64,000 bases of DNA from Scleroderma bovista (lineage: Eukaryota; Basidiomycota; Agaricomycetes; Boletales; Sclerodermataceae), in assembly GCA_037178675.1 (NCBI GenBank), contig JAYMGJ010000130.1, positions 22,635 to 86,634 on the forward strand, read 5' to 3'. The position numbers were made by a program, and so were the translations under genes. Position 1 is the stretch's first letter, and each line of letters begins with the position of its first letter. The notes under the pieces were generated by a model that searched no databases, was not told the DNA's origin, and worked only from the letters and a program-made list of their open reading frames with translations. This document shows positions 54,568 to 64,000 of this stretch, piece after piece.

Positions 54568-57500
54568 ATGAGCTCTTCAGTAGCAGAGAGCAGCGTTAAC
54601 AATATTGAAAGCACAGGGAGCGGCGGTCGGAAAGCTGGTCTTTCTTGTGCCGAGTGTCGTAGGTACGCGATCGTTTTGCCAGCCTATTCACGGCCCCACA
54701 ACTGACCGCCTCTGGAGATCCAAGCTGAAGTGTGACAGGTGAGTAACAAAAATAGGTGGCCCATGTATGGACTCACAACTCGTCACAGGACGTTTCCCTG
54801 TCAATCTTGCATACGTCGCGGATGCGCCGCTATTTGTCCCGACGGTCAGTATTGGTTGCCTACGTTCTCCTGCTATGCCCTAATATTACCTACTGTCAGG
54901 GACACTGGCAGCTACTAAAGGAAACAAGTGCGTTTGATCCGCAATTGCGTCCTACGTTGATAATCCGAGTCGGATGTCTGATTTGGGCGCCCAGAGTCCT
55001 TATGGCACATGCCCAGCGACTTACCGAACAGGTAAAATCAATGACGGAGAAGATCAAACAGCTTGAACAAGCACTAGAGGGGGGACAGAATGGTTCCGAC
55101 TCAGCGAAGCTACATCCCCTTCTAGGGAAATCCTCTCGGCTCGTGTCCGAGGATCCCCCGGATATACATACACTATTCGACGACGACGGTCAGGTGCGCG
55201 AGGTGACTGACGCGATGGGATCGCTCTCAATCGGTCAGTACGGACAAGCTAAATACCACGGAGAGTCTGCTGGTTCGGAGGTAATGATTCCATCTCTGCA
55301 TAGCACTAGCTCACGCTTTTCGGACGATAGTACTTTCAGCAGTTGCTCGCGGTTAGTGATACTCGATTGGTATTGTGCAAACATGACGTGGACTAACATC
55401 TAATAGCCGGATGGTATCTCCCAGTGTTTAACTGACCTAAAGAATCTAGGCTTGCCAAATGAGATAATCGATTTATGCAACGCGTACCCATTCGGCTTCC
55501 GAGAAAACCCATACACCAAGTACCCTTTCGCGCCGTACATTCCCGCCCAGGAACGCGCTCTTTACCTGACAGACCTCTACTACGAGAATATGGCATGGAT
55601 GTGAGTTATATTGCCTTCAGTCGACTTCTGTTCTGTTTTTGACACCAATTTCATAGGCACGATCCTATCCCCAGAAGCGATTTTATAACTAGTGTCATCA
55701 ACCCGCTTTATGGAAATCTTAACTTCGCCAATCTAGATCGAGTCCACTCCCACACACTCTCGGTTTTCTTTATTCTTTTAGCATCAGGGGCACTGTATGA
55801 CTGTGAATCTTCCACGACACTGGAAAGAGAACGATACTATGCACTTGCACGGGCTGCTTTGTGTGTCGAGTCCATGCTTAATGAGGCAACCTGTTCGACA
55901 GTCCAGGCGATTTTTATGGCAATACGCTTCATATACCACTCGGATCGATCGAACAACGAGGGGATGTGGCTCTTAACTGGCCTGTGTGTAAGGACCGCAC
56001 AAATTGTAAGCCCAAGGTGTATGGGCCTATCTATTCCAGGCTGAAACCCGTTTACCAACAGATTGGGCTACGTAAGTACAAATAGCGCCAGATTAATGGG
56101 GTTACTGAATGGGTGGCTGAATTCAAAGAAAGAGACAGCGCTGGATGGAATCTAGGCCCAGAGGAAGTCCGACGCAGGCGGACCCTTTTCTGGGAGTTGT
56201 TCATGTATGACGCTTGGACGGTACATCGCACACTTCCCTTCACGTGGATACAATTAACTGGACGTGACACATATTGCAGAGCATCGTCAACGGGAGACCT
56301 CCTGCCTTGAATATACACCACACCGACTGCAAATTCCCAGAGGACACTGATGCCTCAATGACCCCTTCAGGCAATGCGGAGATGGGCTGTAGGATGACTT
56401 TCCTTCCTTCCACAAATTGGCCAAGATCTGATGCCAGTTTTTTTCAGGGCACAGCTGGAAATTTCGATACTCCGCGAGTTGCCTCACCGTCTCTGTCAAC
56501 CACGTCTTCAACATGCGCCCGCCAGGTTATTCGGCTGTAATGGAGCTAGATCTCAAGATCCGCAAGTTTTTCGTACCATCTCATCTGCAGTGTCCAGTGG
56601 AATCGTCGGAAGTCGGCCGTGTTTGGTCCCATGAACGCACGAAGGCCATGCAGCAGTACTTCGCATTATGTATACGAGAGTCCAGTAGGCAGCCCCCCTT
56701 CCTGTAAAGTGGTCCCTGCACTCACTGCGCACAGACCTGTTGTATATTCACAGAAGTTACTTTGCTCAAGCTATCAGTGAAGCTCCGGACAGCCCCTTGC
56801 AGCACAAGTACTCGCCGTCGGTTATAGCGGCGTATCGTAGCGCATGTCGTTTGATATTCAGCCTCAGAGGCTTATACGCCGTACATCCTACTGCCGCAAG
56901 TATGCAGTGGTTTTTCTGGAGCAGCGTATTCTCGTCATGCGTGAGTACATCGCATGCAACCACAAAACGCAGCATTTGAAACGAGTAATTCCAAGGTCAT
57001 CTTGGGGGCTTTGGTGGCCGAAAGCCCGCGCTGCACATTGTCCTCGAACGCGATGAAGGAGCTAGACCAAGCCATATCTTTGTACGAACTGGGATCAGAG
57101 CCCTGTCGCCCACCAGCCACTCTAGTATGTTCCAAATGTCCCATAGCCCCTCGACACGTTATTCACCGGCCTCTTAGCCTGTCCTTCAGAAACTACGACA
57201 GCGTGCATTCTCTTCCCTTTCAGGTGTACAGGCGGGCAGCAGCCTCCCCCCTCGACGCTCCCATAGTCCTGTGGCTGATGAGCTTGACGTACTCAAGGGT
57301 CGCAAGAGCGTTATCACCCGTTCTCCGTCCCATTCCCCAGCATCAAGCAGTGCCTCGTACCCTTATAGGTTTAAAAACCTCAGCGAGGATTTTACAGATC
57401 AATTAGGGTCGGCATCACAACCTTCGCATATGAATTATTGCGCACCTCCGTTCGATCACGATCCACTCACGTCTGTCACGTACTACGCATCCCCATCCAG

Positions 57501-57795
57501 TTCGCGCGATAGTTTTGGAGGAGGGTTTTCATGCTTTGATCCAACAATGCAGAATAATCCCCCAAGCATGTCTCAGCTCGTCGTTCACCCAGCCTCTGCT
57601 GGGTCTAGCCCATCACAGCAGGTGCCAGTTTCGGCACGACGTCCTCAGCAGCAACGGCTGCAATCAAAGCAACAATTCCAGCAGCAACCGCAAGTGTCGC
57701 ATGTCGGGTCTGCTCCTCCTGTTCCACAATCCCAAAACAGGGAGGAAGTGTGGCGGCAATTCGCCAATAACCTTGATGTAAACTGGGGTTCATAG
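54568..57795 (+). CDS. Zn2Cys6 fungal-type transcription factor
   Basis: Multi-exon gene starting MSSSVAESSVNNIESTGSGG. The zinc cluster is assembled from exons 54568-54662, 54718-54738 and 54789-54844: CAECRRSKLKC then CQSCIRRGCAAIC, i.e. CX2CX6CX5CX2CX8C. A leucine-zipper-like helix follows (LTEQVKSMTEKIKQLEQAL, about 55020-55080). The fungal transcription-factor domain spans about 55400-57000, with LYYENMAWM, GMWLLTGLCVRTAQ, IGLQRDSAGWNL (needs a 10-nt exon at 56062-56071) and RRTLFWELFMYDAW. A Gln-rich tail ends at 57795. It belongs to the large basidiomycete family of DNA-binding regulators; target genes cannot be inferred. Exon borders in 56300-57300 are approximate. Confidence 0.85.
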
Positions 57796-57901
57796 GCTTC
57801 ACCTTTGTCAATTTGCAATTGTCATTTAGCTTTCACTTGGTGGACAATTCACGCCGTTCACACTAGTCACTCTGTCGTTTGATTACTTTATTGTGCAATG
57901 A

Positions 57902-59494
57902 TTAGGGATCCATACTTATGAGATTGGAATCATCCAGGTTCATCGCATTAACGGTGTCCTCCGCTTCCATAGCGGCCAAAAGAGTGCTGATATCAGGGGA
58001 AACAACAAATCGTTTGTTGACTTCTCCAAGGACGTGAAGTTGCTTATGATCCATGTCCAAATGGACTGCTTGCTGTAAAAACGAGGGTTGGGTAGCTCCA
58101 GAAACCTGAAGAGTGACTTAGCCAGGGAAGTGACTACGTGAGAACAGCCTTACGTCCAAGAGGATGTCGTTCCCGAGGCGCATTTTCACTGCACCCGATC
58201 TATAAACCTCCAACTGGCCTATGATTCCGTCAACTTTTGGTGACTCTTTCTGGGTAGGTGCATCATTAGCAGGTGCCATAGCGGATGTCGTTGTCATAGG
58301 TGCAGGAGGCTTTACGTCCGCTGCAAACGACACCCTACGCTGCCTCGCATCTGAGGGCCCTGGTTCTGGAGTATCCGTGTCCATCGGGGTTGCAGAGAGT
58401 GGGGCTACATTTGAGACGAATGTGAAGAAAGGGTCTGGAAACTGAAAAAGGTATATACGTTCTTGGCGAACGCCCACTTCCTGAAAAAGCGAAGTTCAAT
58501 ACATATCTGCTATGGACATAGCTATGCCTACTTGTCCGATGTTCGCCTGAAAAGCGAAGTCTTCGATGAGATCCTCGAGTTCAATTTCCTCGCTTTCGCT
58601 CGGATCCACTGCGCCGGCTATGTCCATATCTTTGGTAACTTCCCTCCCTAGGACGATGGATATTGATGGATCAGCACATGACTTAGCAGGATGCTTACCT
58701 TTTCCTTTGGACTCGGAGGGGATCGATGATTCGTCGACTTCTGCTTTTTCCAGTTTCTTCTTCTTTTGCTCTCGACGCTGTGCTTGTACAGTCTCTGGTG
58801 CCATCCAGTCAAGCTTCCCTACGTCTTCCATGTCCACAATCTCAACTCCCTCATCTGGTTCTGAATATATTTCCTCGTCGCTTTCTCGTTTACTCTGCTT
58901 TTCTGCTGTGGATTCAAGTAAATTTACATGTTGTTTATCTCTTTTCAGCTGAGGTGCAGGTGTATTAGATAGATTACTGCCCAAGGATGCACCAGTTTCC
59001 GGACCAAGCGGCACAATTGCAGTGAAATTTGACCGGGGTGCAGTGCGACGAGCTGAGGTACCAGCCAGAGCGGGACCCATGGCAAAAGGACCACTAGCTA
59101 TCATTTCTGTTTGAGCCGGTCGTGGCGCAGCTCCTCTCGTCTCTCCACCGCGCCCTCTACCTCGTCCGCGACCACGTCCGTCTCCTCTGGCCGGAGGAGT
59201 AGCTTGAACATTTTCTGTAGGCGCTTCCTAGCAGGCAATCAGCACACAAACGTCAGCAAACGAAGATCCGCACCTGCTTGACCTCCCTGGAAGTCGATCC
59301 ATCCAGTCAGAGATAGTATGAGGATAGCTATATACTCACTCTTTCTTTCTGCGGGCTGGCAGAGTCGGTACAAACTTGAGCCTTTGAGTGCCTTGTCTAG
59401 TCACGTCCGATTGCTTCTTCGCCAGGCTCCCTATTGCTTTAGGAGCACTTGATGGCCCTGCCTGCTGCGAACCTGCGGCCCCATTGTCAGTCAT
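57902..59494 (-). CDS. RPC53: RNA polymerase III subunit RPC4 (RPC53)
   Basis: Six exons: 59494-59340, 59286-59274 (13 nt), 59227-58699, 58647-58532, 58480-58154, 58105-57902; 447 aa. N-terminus with KFVPTLPARRKKE joined by the micro-exon to EVKQEAPTEN, then an Arg/Gly-rich stretch (GRGRGRGRG). An acidic/Lys middle follows. The conserved C-terminal domain reads GIIGQLEVYRSGAVKMRLGN, then SGATQPSFLQQAVHLD and VLGEVNKRFVVSPDISTLL. This is the diagnostic RPC4 block that pairs with RPC5 in the TFIIF-like subcomplex of Pol III. It converges with the transcription factor gene (106 bp between stops) and is divergent from the phosphoribosyltransferase gene. The 51-nt intron at 58698-58648 is a multiple of three and could be retained. 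Confidence 0.92.
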
Positions 59495-59716
59495 GGGAGA
59501 ACGAGTACAAAAAGTAATACAAGTGAGTAGAGTAACCATCTACTTGAATTATCAGCACGAATCACGTGATCATCGATTTTCTTATCTTCCACTTCTCGGG
59601 AATCACCCTCGGGAAACATAGGGAGAATAGCGTAGAAATCCGTATACCATCGCTCTTGCTGTGATCGCGATACCAGCAGCGTAAACAACCTATACCAATC
59701 TGTCTTTTCTATCGCC
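59495..59716. promoter_or_regulatory. Divergent promoter of RPC4 and the phosphoribosyltransferase
   Basis: 222 bp separate the two start codons. No clear TATA box; a gatcacgtgat-like palindrome (tcacgtgatca, 59561-59571) contains an E-box CACGTG. Both genes would share this region. Confidence 0.5.
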
Positions 59717-60889
59717 ATGTCAGAGCCAGAACACGTCCGCACGACCTACAATGACATCCACAACATCATCAAGGCCTCCGCAGGCAAAATATCCGAACAG
59801 TTCAAACCAGACTTACTGATCGCGATTGGTTCGTACTATACGTTCAGCTTAACCTCAGTTGATTGACGTTCTTGTTGTCATTGTCCGTTTGACTTGGCAG
59901 GGGGAGGGTGGGCTTTTCTTTCCTTCTTTCTTGCTGAGGAGCAAAGTAATCATGACGCTCGTCATCAATCAGCGGCTTCTTCCCTGCTCGAGTACTAGTA
60001 AGTTTCTTGGCGTTTGACTTGTTGCAGATTCATGCGACTCTAAGTTTGGAAACAAAACCCCTGACGTGTGAATATCCAGCGAACTTTCTTGAAGGATCCC
60101 TCGACAAAGAGAAACATCCCGATCCAAGCGATCGGTCTTTCGTTGTACGAGTCTTTGCCAGAAACAACCGCAGAAAAGATTGGAAACGAAGTTATCCGCA
60201 CTCAATGGCTGTAAGTTCTGTTTCTTTCCAGCCACATCGTATGTTGAACAGTACCATGACAGTGGCCCAGGGGCAGTCAAAGCCCTCCTCGGTAGAAGAG
60301 CCCTTATTGTCGTGGGTTATCTTGTTGCACTCTCAGACATCCAGCTTCTACCGTACCACAGGACGAGGTCGACGACTCGCGGAAAACGCTACAGTGAGCA
60401 TGTTCGTCACTGGAAGTGAAGTTAATGTCATATCCCCCGCACAGATATGCCCTTTCGGAACTCCAGAAAGATGTCGAGGTTGAATTACAGAATCTTCCAG
60501 AGCCCGATCGCGAGGCTAATCGTACAGAATTCGCGGTTTTTGTAGTCCATAACAAGGATAAGCCGAAGCTCGGTGTTCTTCCACCAAATCTCTTGTGAGT
60601 TTCGTCATTCCCTCACCTGCTTCATGTTTCATGTCTTTATCAGGTATTTCGCCGGCGCGGAAGCTGCCGATGAGTGGTAAGATCACTGACAACCTTCTGA
60701 TAGAGTACTAATTCATCCGTGACGTCTCTGCCGGGTCGTAGGTTGGATTATCCATGGGAAGCAATGTAGGTACCTTCCATCAGTTTTGCTTCAACTTGGA
60801 TTTAATTGTGTTTTTGATCCCTCTGTAGTGATATCGAAGAGCATGACCGATTGGCTGCAGAGGACAAGGGCAGAAAAGGGACTACATAG
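59717..60889 (+). CDS. HPT1: Hypoxanthine/xanthine-guanine phosphoribosyltransferase
   Basis: Ten exons, 207 aa: 59717-59828, 59901-59907 (7 nt), 59973-59997, 60080-60210, 60263-60311, 60362-60393, 60445-60594, 60644-60676, 60742-60765, 60829-60889. Starts MSEPEHVRTTYNDIHNIIK. Family blocks: PDLLIAIGGGGFFPARVL (needs the 7-nt exon), IPIQAIGLSLYESLP, the PRPP-binding loop ALIVDEVDDSRKTLQYALSE, and YFAGAEAADEWLDYPWEAID. The enzyme transfers phosphoribose from PRPP to purine bases in the salvage pathway. The sequence fits yeast Hpt1 best, but the related xanthine enzyme Xpt1 cannot be excluded. Exon borders could be off by a base or two. Confidence 0.92.
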
Positions 60890-61228
60890 AACATAGACGC
60901 TCAAATGGCAGAAAGATAGGCTATTGATTGTGTCATTTGTGTACACTCTTCGGTCAAGTGTTGTGTGTGTACCTTGTTTGGTCGGATTCGCGTGAAGTTC
61001 AAGTGACCAAAGTTCCCGAAACGCCGACTCGACTTTTCCAGGAGGACCACTGGCCCGCCACACCTATATACTGCCATTCCCTCCTGGGCTTAGCAGGATC
61101 TCTCTTGTCGCACGTCCAAGTGCTCCGAAAATTGCCGCGCGTTGACTTGCACACTCTTTCACTGTTCTCATCAACTTCGCGCAAGTTGATTGCAGAGAAC
61201 ACTAATCTTCTCATCAGGATTCGACTGG

Positions 61229-62514
61229 ATGGCCGACGAGGTGGACTATGAAGCATTGTCCTCTAATGCAAGTCTCGGCGTAAGTAATCTTTGTGTAACT
61301 TGTCTTGCCATTCATTCATTTTCATCCCACCAGGTCAATATGATGGCTGGTGCCCTGGTAAGTTGCCTTCCTATCCGCCGACCCAGTGTCATGGACAGAC
61401 TACATCAAAGTCACCATTTGAACACTCGCTGGAAAATTGCGTGGCCGAGAAAAAACTGACGCAGTCCCACGACAGGCAGGCATTACGGAGCACGCAGTCA
61501 TGTTCCCGATAGATAGCATCAAAGTCAGTCATTCGGTCTTATCTCTGCAGTGACGGGCTAACGGTGAGACTACATAGACGCGAATGCAAGTTTTCGCGAC
61601 ATCGCCCGCGGCAATGTACACAGGGATAGGAAACGCCTTTACTCGTATATCGTCAACGGAGGGTATACGAGTACTATGGAGGGGAGTCTCTTCTGTGATA
61701 TTAGGCGCCGGTCCCGCTCACGCAGTACACTTTGGGACGTACGAGTTTGTGAAGGAATTTGCAGGGGGGAAGACTGGGGCAAATCAGCCACTCACGACAA
61801 GTATGCTCTTACCTGCTTTGCACGTGTCTATGTTTTTGTGTACTCAATCATTTCCTACAGTGATGGCTGGCGCCTCCGCGACTATCGCCAGTGATGCGCT
61901 CATGAACCCATTTGACGGTGAGCTCTTTGCAACCTCTGCTATAGCTCTTTTTAGCCCACCATCTATCGTACTTACAGTCATAAAGCAGCGAATGCAGGTT
62001 CACCAATCTGAATTTCGTTCTGTTTTTACTGCCATGCGGGTTGTCTACCGTAACGAGGGTCTCGCTGCTTTCTACGTCTCTTATCCCACCACGCTGACGA
62101 TGTCAGTTCCATTCACGGCCGTGCAGTTCACGGTCTATGAACAAGTCAAAAGGCAACTGAACCCCACAGGGGAGTACTCGCCCTCCTCTCATGTGATTGC
62201 AGGAGGACTTGCAGGAGGTGTGGCTGCCGGTGTTACAACCCCCTTAGATGTTGCCAAAACCCTATTGCAGACGCGGGGAACATCGCAAGACCGTGAATTA
62301 CGGAGAGTCGGGGGGATGCTGGATGCTATGCAGATTATATGGAAACGAGACGGAATAAGAGGGTTCTTCCGGGGAATATCACCCCGAGTGCTTACGCATA
62401 TGCCAAGTAACGCTCTGTGTTGGCTATCATACGAGTTCTTCAGTGTGTTTCTTGCATCTATTCCTCTTGTTTGGAGCTTACACCGTTTTTGCAGAAGTCG
62501 CAATACGCGAATGA
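61229..62514 (+). CDS. Mitoferrin-like mitochondrial iron carrier (MRS3/MRS4 family)
   Basis: Seven exons: 61229-61279, 61334-61357, 61476-61523, 61578-61800, 61861-61917, 61978-62442, 62495-62514; 295 aa, normal for the family. Starts MADEVDYEALSSNASLG. Three carrier repeats are visible with signatures FPIDSIKTRMQ, NPFDVIKQRMQ and TPLDVAKTLLQ (PX[DE]XX[KR] motifs). The sequence MMAGALAGITEHAVMFPIDS and the second-repeat motif point to mitoferrin, which imports iron through the mitochondrial inner membrane for haem and iron-sulfur cluster synthesis. Ends FFKVAIRE. One donor is GTCAGT rather than GTAAG (61524). Confidence 0.9.
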
Positions 62515-63430
62515 CCCATAGATTAGGCAGCATCTGGTTTACCCGTTCAAATCCTTGTCAGCCCGTTTGTTCTCGAGGCATCTACTACATTACTATCATG
62601 CACTTTAGTTTTCACATGCACATCCCTTGACGCTGCTCTGTTGGAACAACCATCATGCCTACCTGATGACAGATCGCGATATCGTTTCGCACAGCTCATG
62701 AACGTGTGGACAGGACTTGGAAGGTACCAGATGAAACCCTGAGGACCCTGCAGGTTCACTGGCATTAGTTATTGTGCCAAGGACTCGAACCAAGGCGCCA
62801 CAAGACACGACACCATTAGAATGCAATACGCCACCAACCTCGATGTCAGAATTGATGTAGATGCAACTGTGTCTCCTGTTCGCATGGTGCACACTCATGT
62901 ATACAGGACACTGTCCAACTGGCACAGGGGTGGCAACAAAAACTACGGGATATGCGAGAATAATCAAGGTAGGAATTTATAATAGGCCCTTTCTCGTCGG
63001 TTCTCATGATTAGTACAGCACATTCTGCTGGAGGCGCATATCGCGCCGTGAGAACATTATCCTTGGCATCACGACCAAGTGTGAACACAGTTTTGATCTT
63101 CACTAGATGGATAATAATGGGCAATGCATGCAAAATCAAAACATCGATTCGCTTCCTCTGGTAAGCTCGATGGTTAGAATTCAACTGATCTCGATGTGTA
63201 TGAATTGAAATTAGCTTGTGGATGTGGAATTTGTACGAGGCCTAAACCATCTCCATAGTATGTTCGTTCGCTTTTCCATCTCCTTAGTCCTTCTTGACGG
63301 TTGTTTCTGATAGGTCAACGTGCTGATATCTAATGACGAACATACTCGGAGTTCTCGATGACTGATTTTTCAACTTGAATCTGATAGGCTCTTCCTTCAG
63401 TGTGGCCTTGAGCACCCATCCCACGTGCGA
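62515..63430. other. Intergenic stretch with unsupported small frames
   Basis: Two minus-strand frames (63184-62846, 112 codons; 62967-62659, 102 codons) overlap in different frames and show no motif I recognise. The second has a hydrophobic start (MIILAYPVVFVATPVPVG). They might be exons of one small gene, but I cannot join them convincingly. Confidence 0.35.
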
Positions 63431-63469
63431 AGGTTTTAAGCTGTGGAACCCGGTGAATACGATTCAACG

Positions 63470-63708
63470 CGGGGAAAGACGTCTGAACCTTCACGATGGT
63501 ATACACTTGAACTGACCATCGTATGCACTATTTGACTTTTTTTCTCCAGGAACTGTTTACTCGCCAAGCACCTTTCCATGAGATCAAGCCTCAGTCGGAC
63601 GTATTGAGGCGAATTCTGCGAGCCCTGCCGGATTGCCCAGACACTGAGTCTGCATGCTACTACTGTTTGACATGGTGGGATATTTATCACACGTGTTGGC
63701 AGTGCTAG
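63470..63708 (+). pseudogene. Protein kinase relic (C-terminal lobe)
   Basis: An exon ending GKDV-TGA-TFTM (about 63472-63498), a 51-nt GT-AG intron (63499-63549), then ELFTRQAPFHEIKPQSDVLR continuing to WWDIYHTCWQC and a TAG at 63706. This matches subdomains IX to XI of fungal kinases (DVWSFGM...ELFT..PF; W...CW). The TGA stands at the Trp of DVW. No upstream catalytic lobe is visible, so it is a fragment. Confidence 0.5.
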
Positions 63709-63829
63709 TGCTATGTTTCCTAATGTCGGACATTCTATCAAAGATCGAGCAGATTATGAAGTACTTTTTGCACAATAATTATTTATGCCATGTATTTGTG
63801 TATATTTACACTGATCCCAAAAATGTAGT

Positions 63830-63965
63830 TAGCCCGAGCAGCAGCATTTACCCCGAACACACCAGTGACTTTGCCCGAACAAACAGCATTTAACCCGGAC
63901 ACAAAACCCACTTTGTCCGAACAAACAGCATTTAACCTGGACACAAAACTCAGTGTCCCGAACAA
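63830..63965. repeat. Tandem repeat, about three units of roughly 42 bp
   Basis: Units contain cccgaacaaacagcatttaa followed by cccggacacaaaac and a variable tail; copies begin near 63836 (partial), 63877 and 63918. About 85-95 percent alike by eye. No coding link seen. Confidence 0.75.
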
Positions 63966-64000
63966 GACTTACCTTATGTTTTGACCTATGAAGTTCGATT

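Noticed and set aside
62775..62795. Sequence ggttcgagtcc on the minus strand, a perfect tRNA B-box
   Set aside because: Flanking T-stem bases do not pair and no A-box or acceptor stem is found at the right distance.
1..64000. CRISPR arrays, operons or bacterial signals
   Set aside because: Introns, LTR elements and eukaryotic gene families throughout; the tandem repeats lack regular spacers.

Overview
The window looks like a chromosome of a filamentous basidiomycete, most likely an agaricomycete. The reasons are Plavaka-type DNA transposases with DUF6532 companions, Ty3/Gypsy chromoviruses ending in chromodomains, and host genes cut by many 50-60 nt GT-AG introns. I cannot name the genus. 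Roughly 0-50.5 kb is a nested pile of transposable elements; 52.8-62.5 kb is a compact cluster of ordinary host genes.

Layout: 0-1.34 kb is a hAT transposase relic. 1.58-25.6 kb holds three chromoviruses (Gypsy-A split in two, Gypsy-B truncated, Gypsy-C complete with LTRs and a 5-bp target duplication) plus inverted copies A and B of a 2-kb LTR-like repeat that carries its own conserved ORF. 25.6-31.7 kb is a broken copia element (Copia-2) holding a third 2-kb repeat (C), itself invaded by a solo LTR. 32.0-36.1 kb is Plavaka-1, with a solo LTR in its C-terminal exon. 36.3-43.3 kb is a divergent companion gene split by the complete Copia-1. 43.5-46.7 kb is Plavaka-2, divergent from a DUF6532 gene (47.0-49.3 kb). 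49.7-50.5 kb is another companion-type ORF.

Host genes, left to right: TAF10 (-), a Zn2Cys6 transcription factor (+), RNA polymerase III subunit RPC4 (-), a hypoxanthine/xanthine-guanine phosphoribosyltransferase (+) and a mitoferrin-like carrier (+). The exon models rest on frame and splice sites and restore family motifs; three need micro-exons of 7, 10 and 13 nt. A kinase relic and a short tandem repeat close the window.

How the parts relate: the halves of Gypsy-A and of Copia-2 fit together only if the stretch between repeats A and B was inverted by recombination between those inverted copies. Nearly all nonsense codons in the younger elements are TGA where the family has CGA, the mark of methyl-CpG deamination. 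The strongest leads for new biology are the LTR-borne ORF, which shows codon-position-biased divergence, and the antisense Cys-rich/coiled-coil ORF behind pol in the chromoviruses.
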